Source: Arcobacter lacus
GTDB taxonomy: Bacteria > Campylobacterota > Campylobacteria > Campylobacterales > Arcobacteraceae
Assembly: GCF_003063295.1 (NCBI RefSeq)
Contig: NZ_MUXF01000008.1
Coordinates: 1-32,669, forward strand
DNA: 32,669 bases
Reading direction: 5' to 3'
Part shown: in pieces, positions 4,887 to 12,561 of the stretch
How the letters are laid out: each line of letters opens with the position of its first letter
Position numbering within the stretch: the stretch's first letter is position 1
Position numbers and translations under genes: made by a program
Notes under the pieces: model-generated
The model's database searches: none
What the model saw: the letters and a program-made list of their open reading frames with translations, nothing else
What the model was told of the DNA's origin: nothing

Positions 4887-7448
4887 ATGAGTAAGAATGA
4901 AGTACCTTACAATGAATTTATAAAAAATAAAATCAAACTAAAAGAAGAACAAGGCTTTTCAAACATTCAAATAAGCGATATTAATCCAATTCTAAAAGAC
5001 CATCAAAAAGCAATAGTAAGATGGGCAGTAAGACAAGGTAGAGCAGCAATATTTGCATCTTTTGGTTTAGGTAAAACAATAATACAACTTGAAACTGTAA
5101 GAATTACTAGAAATTATGCAGGTGGATATGGATTAATAGTATGCCCTTTAGGTGTTAGAGGCGAGTTTATAAATGATGCAAAATTACTAAATGTTAAAGT
5201 TAAATTTATAAGAAGTGTTGAAGAAGTAGAAGATGAAAAAACTATTTATTTAACTAATTATGAAACTATCAGAGATGGAAAAATAGATCCTAATTTCTTT
5301 ACAGTTGCTAGTTTAGATGAAGCTAGTGTTTTAAGAGGATTTGGTGGAACTAAGACATTTAGAGAATTTATGGCTTTATTTGCTGGTGATAGAAAAACTA
5401 TGAATTTAAGAACAATAAGAGAGTCGGTACCTTATAGATTCGTAGCTACTGCAACACCATCACCAAATGATTATATAGAACTTTTAGCATATAGTGCTTT
5501 TTTAGGTGTTATGGATGTATCACAAGCAAAAACAAGATTTTTTAAACGAGATAGTACAAAAGCTGATAAATTAACTCTTCATAGTCATAAAGAAGATGAG
5601 TTTTGGTTATGGGTAAGTTCATGGGGATTATTTGTACAGAAACCATCTGATTTGGGTTTTAGTGATGATGGATATTCATTGCCTGATATGAAAATCAACT
5701 GGGTAGAACTTGCAAATGAAGAAAATGACTTTGACTATGACCATAATGGTCAAGCTATTATGTTTAGAGACTCTTCAACTTCTTTAATTGAAGCAAGTAG
5801 AGAAAAAAGAGACTCTGCTCCTAAAAGAATTAAAGCTGCACAAGAAATAATTAAAACATATACAAACAATGAACAAATTGTTATTTGGGCTGATTTAAAC
5901 TATGAACAAGAAGAAACAGAAAAAGCCTTAAAAGAGATAAATTGTGATTATATCTCTCTATATGGAAATCAAACAATAGACGAAAGAGAAAAACAATTAA
6001 ACAGTTGGAAAGCTAAAGAAAAAAGAGTTTTTTTATCTAAGCCTATGATGTATGGTAGTGGTGTAAATCTTCAGCAATCAAACAAAATGATTTTTTTAGG
6101 AATTGGTTTTAAATTTAATGATTTTATACAGGCTATTCATAGAATTTATAGATTTTTACAAAGTAAAGAAGTAGAGATAAATATTATCTATACAGAAGCA
6201 GAAAATGGTGTAAGAAAAATATTAGAGGAAAAATGGATGAAACATAATAAAACAGTAGAAAAAATGACAGAAATAATCAAAAATTATGGTCTAAGTAATA
6301 AAGAAATGTTTGAAGTACTTGAAAGAAAGATAGGAGTAGAAAGAATAGAATCTAGTTCTAAATTATATACATTAGTTCATAATGATACAGTTGAAGAAAC
6401 TAAAAACATGCAAGAAAATTCTATGGATATGATTTTAACTTCAATCCCTTTTTCTAGCCAATATGAGTATAGTCCTAATTATTGTGATTTTGGACATAGT
6501 GATACAAATAGCCACTTTTTTGAGCAAATGGATTTTTTAAGTCCAGAACTTTTAAGAGTTTTAAAACCTGGACGAATTGCTGCAATACATGTAAAAGATA
6601 GAATAGTACCAGGTGGACTTACTGATTTAGGTTTTCAAACAGTTTATCCATTTCATAGTAATTGTATAAACCATTATATTAAACATGGTTTTGCTTATAT
6701 GGGAATGATTACAGTAGTTACAGATGTTGTAAGAGAAAATAATCAAACTTATAGATTAGGGTGGAGTGAAGTTTGCAAAGATGGAAGTAAAATATCTTGT
6801 GGTATGCCTGAGTATATATTACTTTTTAGAAAACCACAAACTGATAATACAAGAGCTTATGCAGATGATCCAGTTGTTAAAAATAAAAGTGACTATTCGA
6901 GAGCAAGATGGCAAACAGATGCACATGGTTTTTGGAGAAGTTCTGGAGATAGATTACTTATGCCAGAAGAACTTGAAAAAATGGAAAGTGATAAGATATT
7001 TCAAACTTTCAGAGATAGACATTTAGAGTCTATTTATGATTATGAACATCATGTAAAAATAGGTGAACATTTAGACTTAAAAGGTAAATTACCAGTTTCA
7101 TTTATGCTTTTACAGCCACCATCTTGGAATGAAGATGTTTGGACTGATGTAGCAAGAATGAGAACTCTAAATATGATACAAAAACAAAAAGGGCAAGAAC
7201 AGCATTTATGTCCTTTACAATTTGACATAATCCAAAGATTAGTTAATAGATTCACAAATAAAGGTGAGATAGTTTTTGACCCTTTTAGTGGTATAGGTAG
7301 CACTGGATATATATCTTTAAAAGAAGATAGAAAATACAGAGGACATGAATTAAATTTTGGTTATTGGGTTGATAGTTGTAGTTACTTAAAAAGTGCAGAA
7401 GATGAAAAATTGTTACCATCTTTATTTGACTTTATGGGAGTTGCATAA
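4887..7448 (+). CDS. SNF2-type helicase fused to a beta-class DNA methyltransferase
   Basis: 853 aa from ATG 4887, chosen because GGAGG sits 5 nt upstream; the frame extends to an upstream TTG at 4875 but that lies inside the ribosome site. The N-terminal half is an SF2 helicase: Walker A SFGLGKT (58-64), DEAS box (about 147-150), TATPS (about 190), then the C-lobe GSGVNL and QAIHRIYR (about 410-420). The C-terminal half is an amino-methyltransferase in beta order: catalytic TSIPF (about 517, an S-I-P-F variant of the N/D/S-P-P-Y/F motif) and, near the end, the SAM motif DPFSGIGSTG (about 797). It should methylate adenine-N6 or cytosine-N4, using ATP to move along DNA. No nuclease domain is seen, so it is probably a self-protection or anti-restriction enzyme. 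Translation is probably controlled by the upstream leader. Confidence 0.88.
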   Translation: MSKNEVPYNEFIKNKIKLKEEQGFSNIQISDINPILKDHQKAIVRWAVRQGRAAIFASFGLGKTIIQLETVRITRNYAGGYGLIVCPLGVRGEFINDAKLLNVKVKFIRSVEEVEDEKTIYLTNYETIRDGKIDPNFFTVASLDEASVLRGFGGTKTFREFMALFAGDRKTMNLRTIRESVPYRFVATATPSPNDYIELLAYSAFLGVMDVSQAKTRFFKRDSTKADKLTLHSHKEDEFWLWVSSWGLFVQKPSDLGFSDDGYSLPDMKINWVELANEENDFDYDHNGQAIMFRDSSTSLIEASREKRDSAPKRIKAAQEIIKTYTNNEQIVIWADLNYEQEETEKALKEINCDYISLYGNQTIDEREKQLNSWKAKEKRVFLSKPMMYGSGVNLQQSNKMIFLGIGFKFNDFIQAIHRIYRFLQSKEVEINIIYTEAENGVRKILEEKWMKHNKTVEKMTEIIKNYGLSNKEMFEVLERKIGVERIESSSKLYTLVHNDTVEETKNMQENSMDMILTSIPFSSQYEYSPNYCDFGHSDTNSHFFEQMDFLSPELLRVLKPGRIAAIHVKDRIVPGGLTDLGFQTVYPFHSNCINHYIKHGFAYMGMITVVTDVVRENNQTYRLGWSEVCKDGSKISCGMPEYILLFRKPQTDNTRAYADDPVVKNKSDYSRARWQTDAHGFWRSSGDRLLMPEELEKMESDKIFQTFRDRHLESIYDYEHHVKIGEHLDLKGKLPVSFMLLQPPSWNEDVWTDVARMRTLNMIQKQKGQEQHLCPLQFDIIQRLVNRFTNKGEIVFDPFSGIGSTGYISLKEDRKYRGHELNFGYWVDSCSYLKSAEDEKLLPSLFDFMGVA

Positions 7449-8380
7449 TGAAAAGATACATAGCAATAGACCTATTAGCTTTAAAACAACATAAATTAGC
7501 CTTAGAAGAGTGGACATTATTAGAAAATATTTATTTTATGAGTAATAATGAATTTGGTTGGTGTTATGCAAGTAAAGACACTCTAAGAGATATTATTCAA
7601 GTTTCAAATGGTCAAATATATAAAATTATTAAAAAGCTTTTAGATAATGGTTTTTTAGTTAAAAATAATGAAACTGGATATTTAAAGGTTACTCAAAAAT
7701 GGATAACTATTAGTAGTGGAATAGTAGATACAAAAGGGTGTGGAGACCCTCTCCAAAAAATGGAAAATATATCTCCAAAAAATGGAATAGACCCTCTCCA
7801 AAAAATGGAGACAAAGATAGATAATATTAAGAGAGATATTAAGAAAGAAGAAAGAGAGAGTAATAGTAATTCTACTAATGCAAATTTTGAAGAAGAAAAA
7901 AATATCCCTCACTCTTTTTCTAAAAATGAAAATAAAAAATTTGAAGATGAAAAATTAAATCCAAGAGAAGTTATTGAAGCTTACAAAGAAAAAATTTCAG
8001 ACAAACATGGTGATGTTCAAGAGCCTAGCAGTTTTAACCAAATTATTTTGAGAAAGACTGATATCCAAAAAATGATTATTGCGATAGATAATTATGCAAA
8101 AGCATTAAAACTTAGCGGAAAGAAACCAGAAAAGCTATTTTTCTTTATCCGTGATGGAATTTACCTTGATTACCAAAACGAGCAAGTTATAGAACTTGGC
8201 AAAAATCAAGCTTTAGTTCCAAATGATTTAATTGGTAAAAGCTTTTCTGTTGATGGTGAAACTATCAAATTTTTAAAAGATGGGTATTTAAAAATAGAGA
8301 AAGACCATAAAGTTACAAATGCTAAAAATGTAGCTGATATGGTTAATACAATTAGAACTGCTTTAGGCGGTGAAAGATGA
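7448..8380 (+). CDS. Phage replication initiator (winged-helix, O-like)
   Basis: 310 aa. The N-terminus (1-90) is a winged helix typical of phage replication proteins (LALEEWTLLENIYFMSN, WCYASKDTLRDIIQVSNGQI, IIKKLLDNGFLVKN). A low-complexity linker (about 95-175) is encoded by iteron-like repeats. The C-terminal part (NPREVIEAYKEKI, then DIQKMIIAIDNYAKALKL and KKPEKLFFFIRDGIY) resembles domains that recruit the helicase. It overlaps the methyltransferase stop (TAATG). Arrangement and internal repeats match the lambda O style, in which the initiator binds sites within its own gene. The DnaC/helicase-loader partner is not obvious downstream. Confidence 0.75.
   Translation: MKRYIAIDLLALKQHKLALEEWTLLENIYFMSNNEFGWCYASKDTLRDIIQVSNGQIYKIIKKLLDNGFLVKNNETGYLKVTQKWITISSGIVDTKGCGDPLQKMENISPKNGIDPLQKMETKIDNIKRDIKKEERESNSNSTNANFEEEKNIPHSFSKNENKKFEDEKLNPREVIEAYKEKISDKHGDVQEPSSFNQIILRKTDIQKMIIAIDNYAKALKLSGKKPEKLFFFIRDGIYLDYQNEQVIELGKNQALVPNDLIGKSFSVDGETIKFLKDGYLKIEKDHKVTNAKNVADMVNTIRTALGGER
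7741..7900. other. Candidate replication origin inside the initiator gene
   Basis: Three exact copies of ctccaaaaaatgga lie at 7751-7764, 7773-7786 and 7796-7809, 22 and 23 bp apart (two helical turns). The third extends to the perfect dyad CTCCA-AAAAA-TGGAG, and TGGAGA-CCC-TCTCCA (7741-7755) overlaps the first. They are followed by about 90 bp of purine-rich, very AT-rich sequence (7810-7900) suitable for unwinding. This is the iteron plus AT-rich arrangement of lambda-type origins. It is inferred, not proven. Confidence 0.55.
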
Positions 8381-8895
8381 GAATATTAACACAAGCAGAA
8401 ATGAAAGAGTTTGAAATAACTTTTGATTATTTGAATAATTATATTGGTGGATTTGCAGATTGGAAATATAAAAAGACAACAATTTATGATTTAAAAATTA
8501 ATGGCATGCCTTTACCAAATGAACTTTTAGCTTTTTCAAGAAGTTTAGAAAGATTAAATGCACTAAATAAACTAAATATGCAATTTGATAAATCACATAA
8601 TTCGTTACATAAGATTAGTTTACTTTTTAATGATTCAACAGAAGATAGAAAAAAAATAGTTCTTCAAATATTAATTAACTATTGCTTCAAAGCTAAAGTT
8701 CAACCATATAAGCTAAGAGTTGAAGAAGTTAGAAATGGAAAATATTACTTTGTTGCTCTAAATGTAGTTAAAAAAGATGAACCTATTGTAGCTATTTTTG
8801 ATGGTAATTATGTAAGTAAAATTGAACAAGAAGAAGATGATCACAATTTCTATGATGGTTTAGAAACTATGAGAAAATTAAAAGTAGGTGCATGA
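8377..8895 (+). CDS. Hypothetical early protein
   Basis: 172 aa; start overlaps the initiator stop (ATGA), indicating coupled translation. No signal peptide or membrane segment. Mixed helix and strand, with LKINGMPLPNELLAF, then a KLRVEEVRNGKYYFVALNVV strand-like stretch and an acidic IEQEEDDHNFYDG near the end. I do not recognise the family. Its place between initiator and resolvase suggests a replication or recombination accessory. Confidence 0.7.
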   Translation: MRILTQAEMKEFEITFDYLNNYIGGFADWKYKKTTIYDLKINGMPLPNELLAFSRSLERLNALNKLNMQFDKSHNSLHKISLLFNDSTEDRKKIVLQILINYCFKAKVQPYKLRVEEVRNGKYYFVALNVVKKDEPIVAIFDGNYVSKIEQEEDDHNFYDGLETMRKLKVGA

Positions 8896-9074
8896 TGGGT
8901 GCAAAACCAAAAGAGATTATTTTAAGAGATTGTAGCAAATGTAATGAGAGTATCAAACAAGATAATAAGTTGCATTGCAAGATAAAAATTAAAGATTTGA
9001 ATTTGCCATTTTCTTGTTATAGCGAAGTAACTGTAAAAAGAGAATGCGGATATTTTAAGGAGATAAACAAATGA
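8892..9074 (+). CDS. Small cysteine-rich protein, possibly zinc-binding
   Basis: 60 aa with five cysteines: RDCSKCNES at 13-21, HCKI near 28-31, SCYSE near 41-45 and ECGYF near 50-54. The CxxC pair plus later single cysteines suggests a metal knuckle. Both ends overlap neighbours by ATGA. An alternative start is the adjacent ATG at 8895. The function is unknown. Confidence 0.65.
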   Translation: MMGAKPKEIILRDCSKCNESIKQDNKLHCKIKIKDLNLPFSCYSEVTVKRECGYFKEINK

Positions 9075-9166
9075 ATTATTTAGTCGATATTTTAACTATT
9101 TTGTTGATTGGTATAGGTGTTGCAGTTGGGTTTGTAATTAGTTTGTTTGAAAAGGATAAAAGATGA
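9071..9166 (+). CDS. 31-aa single-pass membrane peptide
   Basis: ATG 9071 overlaps the stop of the gene before it (ATGA), and its TGA at 9164-9166 overlaps the start of the gene after it (ATG 9163). The peptide starts MNYLVDILTILLIGIGVAVG and is almost entirely one hydrophobic helix, followed by the charged tail FEKDKR. Stop/start overlaps on both sides are strong evidence that it is translated. The function is unknown; small membrane peptides in early phage operons often act on host envelope proteins. Confidence 0.7.
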   Translation: MNYLVDILTILLIGIGVAVGFVISLFEKDKR

Positions 9167-9399
9167 GTAGTTATTGGCACAACGAATCAAATAAAATAAT
9201 AGATAAAGTAATTAAAGAAAAAGGAAAACTTATAACATTAAAAGATATTGATGAAGCATATCCTTTTGGAGAACGAGCAAGACACCCTTATAAAATGTGG
9301 TTAAAAGCCAGAAAAGAAAAAGCTATTAAATTAGGACTTTTAAAAATAGATACATCAAATCAAGACATGGGTTTATTCAAGGAACATATCAATGACTAA
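9163..9399 (+). CDS. Conserved-looking small phage protein
   Basis: 78 aa, basic. The central segment AYPFGERARHPYKMWLKARK has the look of a conserved phage motif (YPFG, HPYK, W), which I have seen in uncharacterised phage early proteins but cannot assign. It begins in an ATGA overlap and ends 8 nt into the RusA gene. No membrane segment. Confidence 0.65.
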   Translation: MSSYWHNESNKIIDKVIKEKGKLITLKDIDEAYPFGERARHPYKMWLKARKEKAIKLGLLKIDTSNQDMGLFKEHIND

Positions 9400-9784
9400 A
9401 CCAATTATCCCAACTGAACATCAAGAGCAATCTTTAGAATGTAATCTTGTACCACCATCTGTAAATCATCTTTATCAAACATATTCAAAAAATGGAAAAA
9501 TAATAAGAACTATGACAAAAGAGGGATTGCAATTCAAAAGAGCATTATCTCTACTTGCAAAAGCAAAAAAGTTTAAATTAATAGAGGGGGATTGTTCTCT
9601 TGAATATACACTGTATTGTAGCAAAAAAGGGAGAACGGATTTAGATAATACTTTAAAAGCAATACAAGATTCGTTAGAAGGGATAGCTTATAAAAATGAT
9701 TCACAAATTGTAGAAATTGTAGCAAGAAAAATTAGGAACTCTAATAAAGATGGTTTTTTTATTGTTATTAGGAGTGTTAAATGA
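9392..9784 (+). CDS. rusA: RusA-like Holliday junction resolvase
   Basis: 130 aa. The RusA signature is complete: N-terminal PPSVNHLY (21-28), then GRTDLDNTLKAIQDSLEG (80-97) and NDSQI (102-106). D83, D85 and D103 correspond to the catalytic aspartates of E. coli RusA, and K89 to its catalytic lysine; the usual DD before the last acid is ND here. The dimer should cut four-way junctions to resolve replication or recombination intermediates before packaging. The start overlaps the previous gene by 8 nt, and its stop overlaps the next small ORF (ATGA). Confidence 0.9.
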   Translation: MTKPIIPTEHQEQSLECNLVPPSVNHLYQTYSKNGKIIRTMTKEGLQFKRALSLLAKAKKFKLIEGDCSLEYTLYCSKKGRTDLDNTLKAIQDSLEGIAYKNDSQIVEIVARKIRNSNKDGFFIVIRSVK

Positions 9785-9864
9785 ATAAGCAAGGTTATAA
9801 GGCTATTGTTTGTTATGGAAGTAGTGCAGCAATAAAAGAGACTGAAGAATATATAAAAGGATAA
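9781..9864 (+). CDS. 27-aa peptide
   Basis: ATG 9781 overlaps the RusA stop (ATGA) and runs 27 codons, starting MNKQGYKAIVCYGSSAAIKE. It ends 4 nt before the next start. The coupling supports translation, although the peptide is short and has no recognisable domain. Confidence 0.5.
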   Translation: MNKQGYKAIVCYGSSAAIKETEEYIKG

Positions 9865-9868
9865 AACA

Positions 9869-10540
9869 ATGTCATCAAATATTTTATTGGATTTAAGAGA
9901 AAATACAAAGAATAAAGAAATGCTAAACTCTTTTTATCAATGTGTAGATTTATTTGATGACAATTTAGAAGATTTAGCAGTAGCAATGATATTAATACGA
10001 AAACAAATAGGAACTAATGAAAGACCAAATATTGTTTACAAAAAAGTAGAAGAGGGTAAATTTAATTTGCTTTTTAATTATTGTGAGTATTTATTAGATT
10101 TACCTACAAATACATTAAAAAATCTTAAAAACCTAGTAATCTTAAAAAAAGAAAAAATATTAAATAGAATTTTTGAAAATAAAATTGAATTTCCAATATT
10201 TAAAAAAGATGATGCAGGAAATGTTTATAAGTTTAATGATGAAATTGATTTTGAAGTAGTGTTTATTAAAAATAAAAACAATTTAAAAAATGATTTAGAA
10301 TTTAATGATAGTAATTTAAAATTAGTACATTGTGATAAAGAAAGAGAACTATATAACAATCAACCTATTTGGTGTTGGAATAATGGATATAAAGAAAAGC
10401 AATTAAGATTTTATAATAGTTTTTCTAAGTGTGCTTATAGTTGTTATAGTAAATCTATTTTTGATTTTCACTTTGATAACTATAAGGCTTTAAATTTAGA
10501 GCAAATAGATATTTTAGATTTTATGATGGAGTTTGAATAA
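9869..10540 (+). CDS. Hypothetical protein before the terminase genes
   Basis: 223 aa, soluble, acidic, rich in Asn, Lys, Phe and Leu. Contains a cysteine-rich C-terminal patch (QPIWCWNNG, SKCAYSCYSKSIFDF). No family recognised. Its stop overlaps the small terminase start (TAATG). It could be a late regulator or packaging accessory by position only. Confidence 0.7.
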   Translation: MSSNILLDLRENTKNKEMLNSFYQCVDLFDDNLEDLAVAMILIRKQIGTNERPNIVYKKVEEGKFNLLFNYCEYLLDLPTNTLKNLKNLVILKKEKILNRIFENKIEFPIFKKDDAGNVYKFNDEIDFEVVFIKNKNNLKNDLEFNDSNLKLVHCDKERELYNNQPIWCWNNGYKEKQLRFYNSFSKCAYSCYSKSIFDFHFDNYKALNLEQIDILDFMMEFE

Positions 10541-11121
10541 TGGCTAAGCTTTCAGATAGACAAAAGAACAATATTATTGCTAAATGGAAAACAGGTCAAT
10601 ATACTAAATCAGCATTAGCAAAAACATATAAAGTTGATGAAAAAACAATAAGAAATATTACCGAAAACATAGAGCCTAAAAATGCCGATTTTGTCGAAGC
10701 TACATTAATGCTTGAAAAAGTCAAAAAGTCCGAGTTAAGTCCGATAGAAATAACAGAAATAGATAAGGCTGTAAAGTATAGATTAGAAAAGGAATTTTCG
10801 GAGGATAATAAAAGAGTTAGAATATATGATACTTCGTTTAAAATACTTGATACTATTGATGGAATATTAAAAAAAGGTAAAGTTGAAGAAAAGGTATCAG
10901 TAGGCGATGGAGTGCAACAATTTGAAGAAAGATACCTTAATGCAAATGATACTGAAAAATTAGCAAATGCAGTTGATAAATTATCTATAACTACAAATGT
11001 AAATCAAAGACACTCAAGCAGTCAAGTAAATATTCAAAATACAAATGCACAGCAAACAAATATAGAATTAAGCAAAGATATTATCCTTGAAACATTAAGC
11101 GAGTTTGAAAGTGATTATTGA
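10540..11121 (+). CDS. Terminase small subunit (probable)
   Basis: 193 aa. An N-terminal helix-turn-helix (RQKNNIIAKWKTGQYTKSAL, AKTYKVDEKTIRNI) recalls Terminase_2-type DNA-recognition subunits. The middle is helical and could oligomerise; the C-terminus is Gln/Asn-rich and ends with an acidic helix, as in small subunits that contact the motor. It sits immediately before the large terminase and overlaps it by one base. The call rests on HTH plus position. Confidence 0.72.
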   Translation: MAKLSDRQKNNIIAKWKTGQYTKSALAKTYKVDEKTIRNITENIEPKNADFVEATLMLEKVKKSELSPIEITEIDKAVKYRLEKEFSEDNKRVRIYDTSFKILDTIDGILKKGKVEEKVSVGDGVQQFEERYLNANDTEKLANAVDKLSITTNVNQRHSSSQVNIQNTNAQQTNIELSKDIILETLSEFESDY

Positions 11122-12509
11122 TGAATAATATAGCACTTAAAGGAATATTATTAGAAGATTTTAAAAGATATCTTAGATGGTCCTTTAAAACAAAATATAA
11201 CTCAAAGATAATATTAAAGCAGTTTCATATTGATATTTGTAATTTATTAGTTGATGTTTATTTAGGACATATTAAAAACTTGATTATTAATATGCCTCCA
11301 AGAAGTGGTAAGACTGAAATCTTAAATACTTTTTGTGAGTGGACCTTAACAAAACATCCTGAAAGTAAAAATATTATGACTTCATATTCAGATATGTTAG
11401 TAACTAATAATTCACAAGCTATTAGAGATATGCTTATGAGTAAAGAACATTATAGTTTATTTGGTATTGAAACAAAAAAAGATAGTACAGCCAAAAAACT
11501 ATGGAAAACTAATTTAGATGGTGGACTTTATGCAGTATCAAGTTTTGGGCAAATTACTGGTTTTGGTGCTGGGCTTAAAAAAGATGGATGGGGTGGTTTT
11601 ATTGGAGTAGATGATCCATTAAAGCCAGACGATAGAGAAAGTTTATTAAAACTTGATAAAGTTAAAGATTGGTTTGAAACCACATTGTCAAATAGAAAAA
11701 ATAAGCCAGATACTCCAATAATTATAATTATGCAAAGATTACATACTAATGACCTTGTAGGGCTTATACTAAATAATGCTTTTGGTGATAAAAATGAATG
11801 GACCCATTATAAAGTAGAAATAATTGATGAAATAAATAAATGCTCATTATGGGAAGAATATTATCCATATAACAAGTTAATGACTATAAAGGCTAATAAC
11901 TCAGATTATTACCACTCTCAATTCCAACAATCACCAATCATCAAAGGTGGAAATATCTTTAAGACTTCATGGATTAAATATATATCTCGAGAGGTTATTA
12001 ATACTATCATTTTTGAAAGATATTTTATTACAGTTGATACAGCTTTAAAAAACAATGAAAAAAATGATTACACAGTTTATAGTGCCTTTGGAGTATTTGA
12101 GAATAGATTATATTACCTGGATATGTTCAGAGGTAAGCCATTATCAAAAGAGCGAGAAGTAACAGCAAGAGACTTTTATAACAGAAATAATAAATATCCG
12201 TTCCAGGGAATGCACATCGAACAAAAAGCAAGTGGAGTGGATTTATTTCAAAGAATGAAAGATGATGGCTTTATGGTTTTTGAAATTGAAAGGAATGTTG
12301 ATAAAGTATTTAGAGCAAATAATAATGTAAGCTATTTGGAAATATACGGATTGTATGTTGTTGAAGATTTACCTAATGTTACTGACTTTATAAGTGAATA
12401 TGAACAGTTTCCAAATTCTAAAAATGATGACATCATAGATACTTTAATTGATGGTGTAGAAATAGCATACAAAAACAATATTTTAGATTATGAAGCAATC
12501 AATGGATAA
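11121..12509 (+). CDS. Terminase large subunit
   Basis: 462 aa from ATG 11121 (TGATG overlap with the previous stop; the TTG at 11118 is less likely). The ATPase has Walker A PPRSGKT (59-65) and a Walker B ending in GVDDP (about 160). The RNase H-like nuclease shows FITVDTAL (about 300), an IEQKASG strand (about 370) and DDIIDTLIDGVEIA near the C-terminus, supplying the metal-binding acids. It is the DNA-packaging motor and headful or site cutter that docks on the portal encoded next. No ribosome site of its own is seen, so translation is probably coupled. Confidence 0.93.
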   Translation: MNNIALKGILLEDFKRYLRWSFKTKYNSKIILKQFHIDICNLLVDVYLGHIKNLIINMPPRSGKTEILNTFCEWTLTKHPESKNIMTSYSDMLVTNNSQAIRDMLMSKEHYSLFGIETKKDSTAKKLWKTNLDGGLYAVSSFGQITGFGAGLKKDGWGGFIGVDDPLKPDDRESLLKLDKVKDWFETTLSNRKNKPDTPIIIIMQRLHTNDLVGLILNNAFGDKNEWTHYKVEIIDEINKCSLWEEYYPYNKLMTIKANNSDYYHSQFQQSPIIKGGNIFKTSWIKYISREVINTIIFERYFITVDTALKNNEKNDYTVYSAFGVFENRLYYLDMFRGKPLSKEREVTARDFYNRNNKYPFQGMHIEQKASGVDLFQRMKDDGFMVFEIERNVDKVFRANNNVSYLEIYGLYVVEDLPNVTDFISEYEQFPNSKNDDIIDTLIDGVEIAYKNNILDYEAING

Positions 12510-12519
12510 ATGATTTTTT

Positions 12520-12557
12520 AGCCTTTTTTTGAGTGTTATAATAAAATCAAAAAGGCT
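12520..12557 (+). promoter_or_regulatory. Late promoter nested in a hairpin before the portal gene
   Basis: TGTTATAAT (12534-12542) is an extended -10. It lies in the loop of an inverted repeat AGCCTTTTT (12520-12528) / AAAAAGGCT (12549-12557), whose 3' arm also carries the AAAGG ribosome site for ATG 12562. The downstream sequence (TATAATAAAATCAAAAAGG) is nearly the same as the one before the tape measure gene. Confidence 0.5.
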
Positions 12558-12561
12558 TTTA

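Noticed and set aside
6766-7026. Second + frame inside the methyltransferase
   Set aside because: Overlaps conserved methyltransferase sequence completely and has no domain of its own.
12529-12561. TTG start of the portal gene
   Set aside because: The extended TATAAT promoter element would fall inside the coding region; ATG 12562 has AAAGG upstream.
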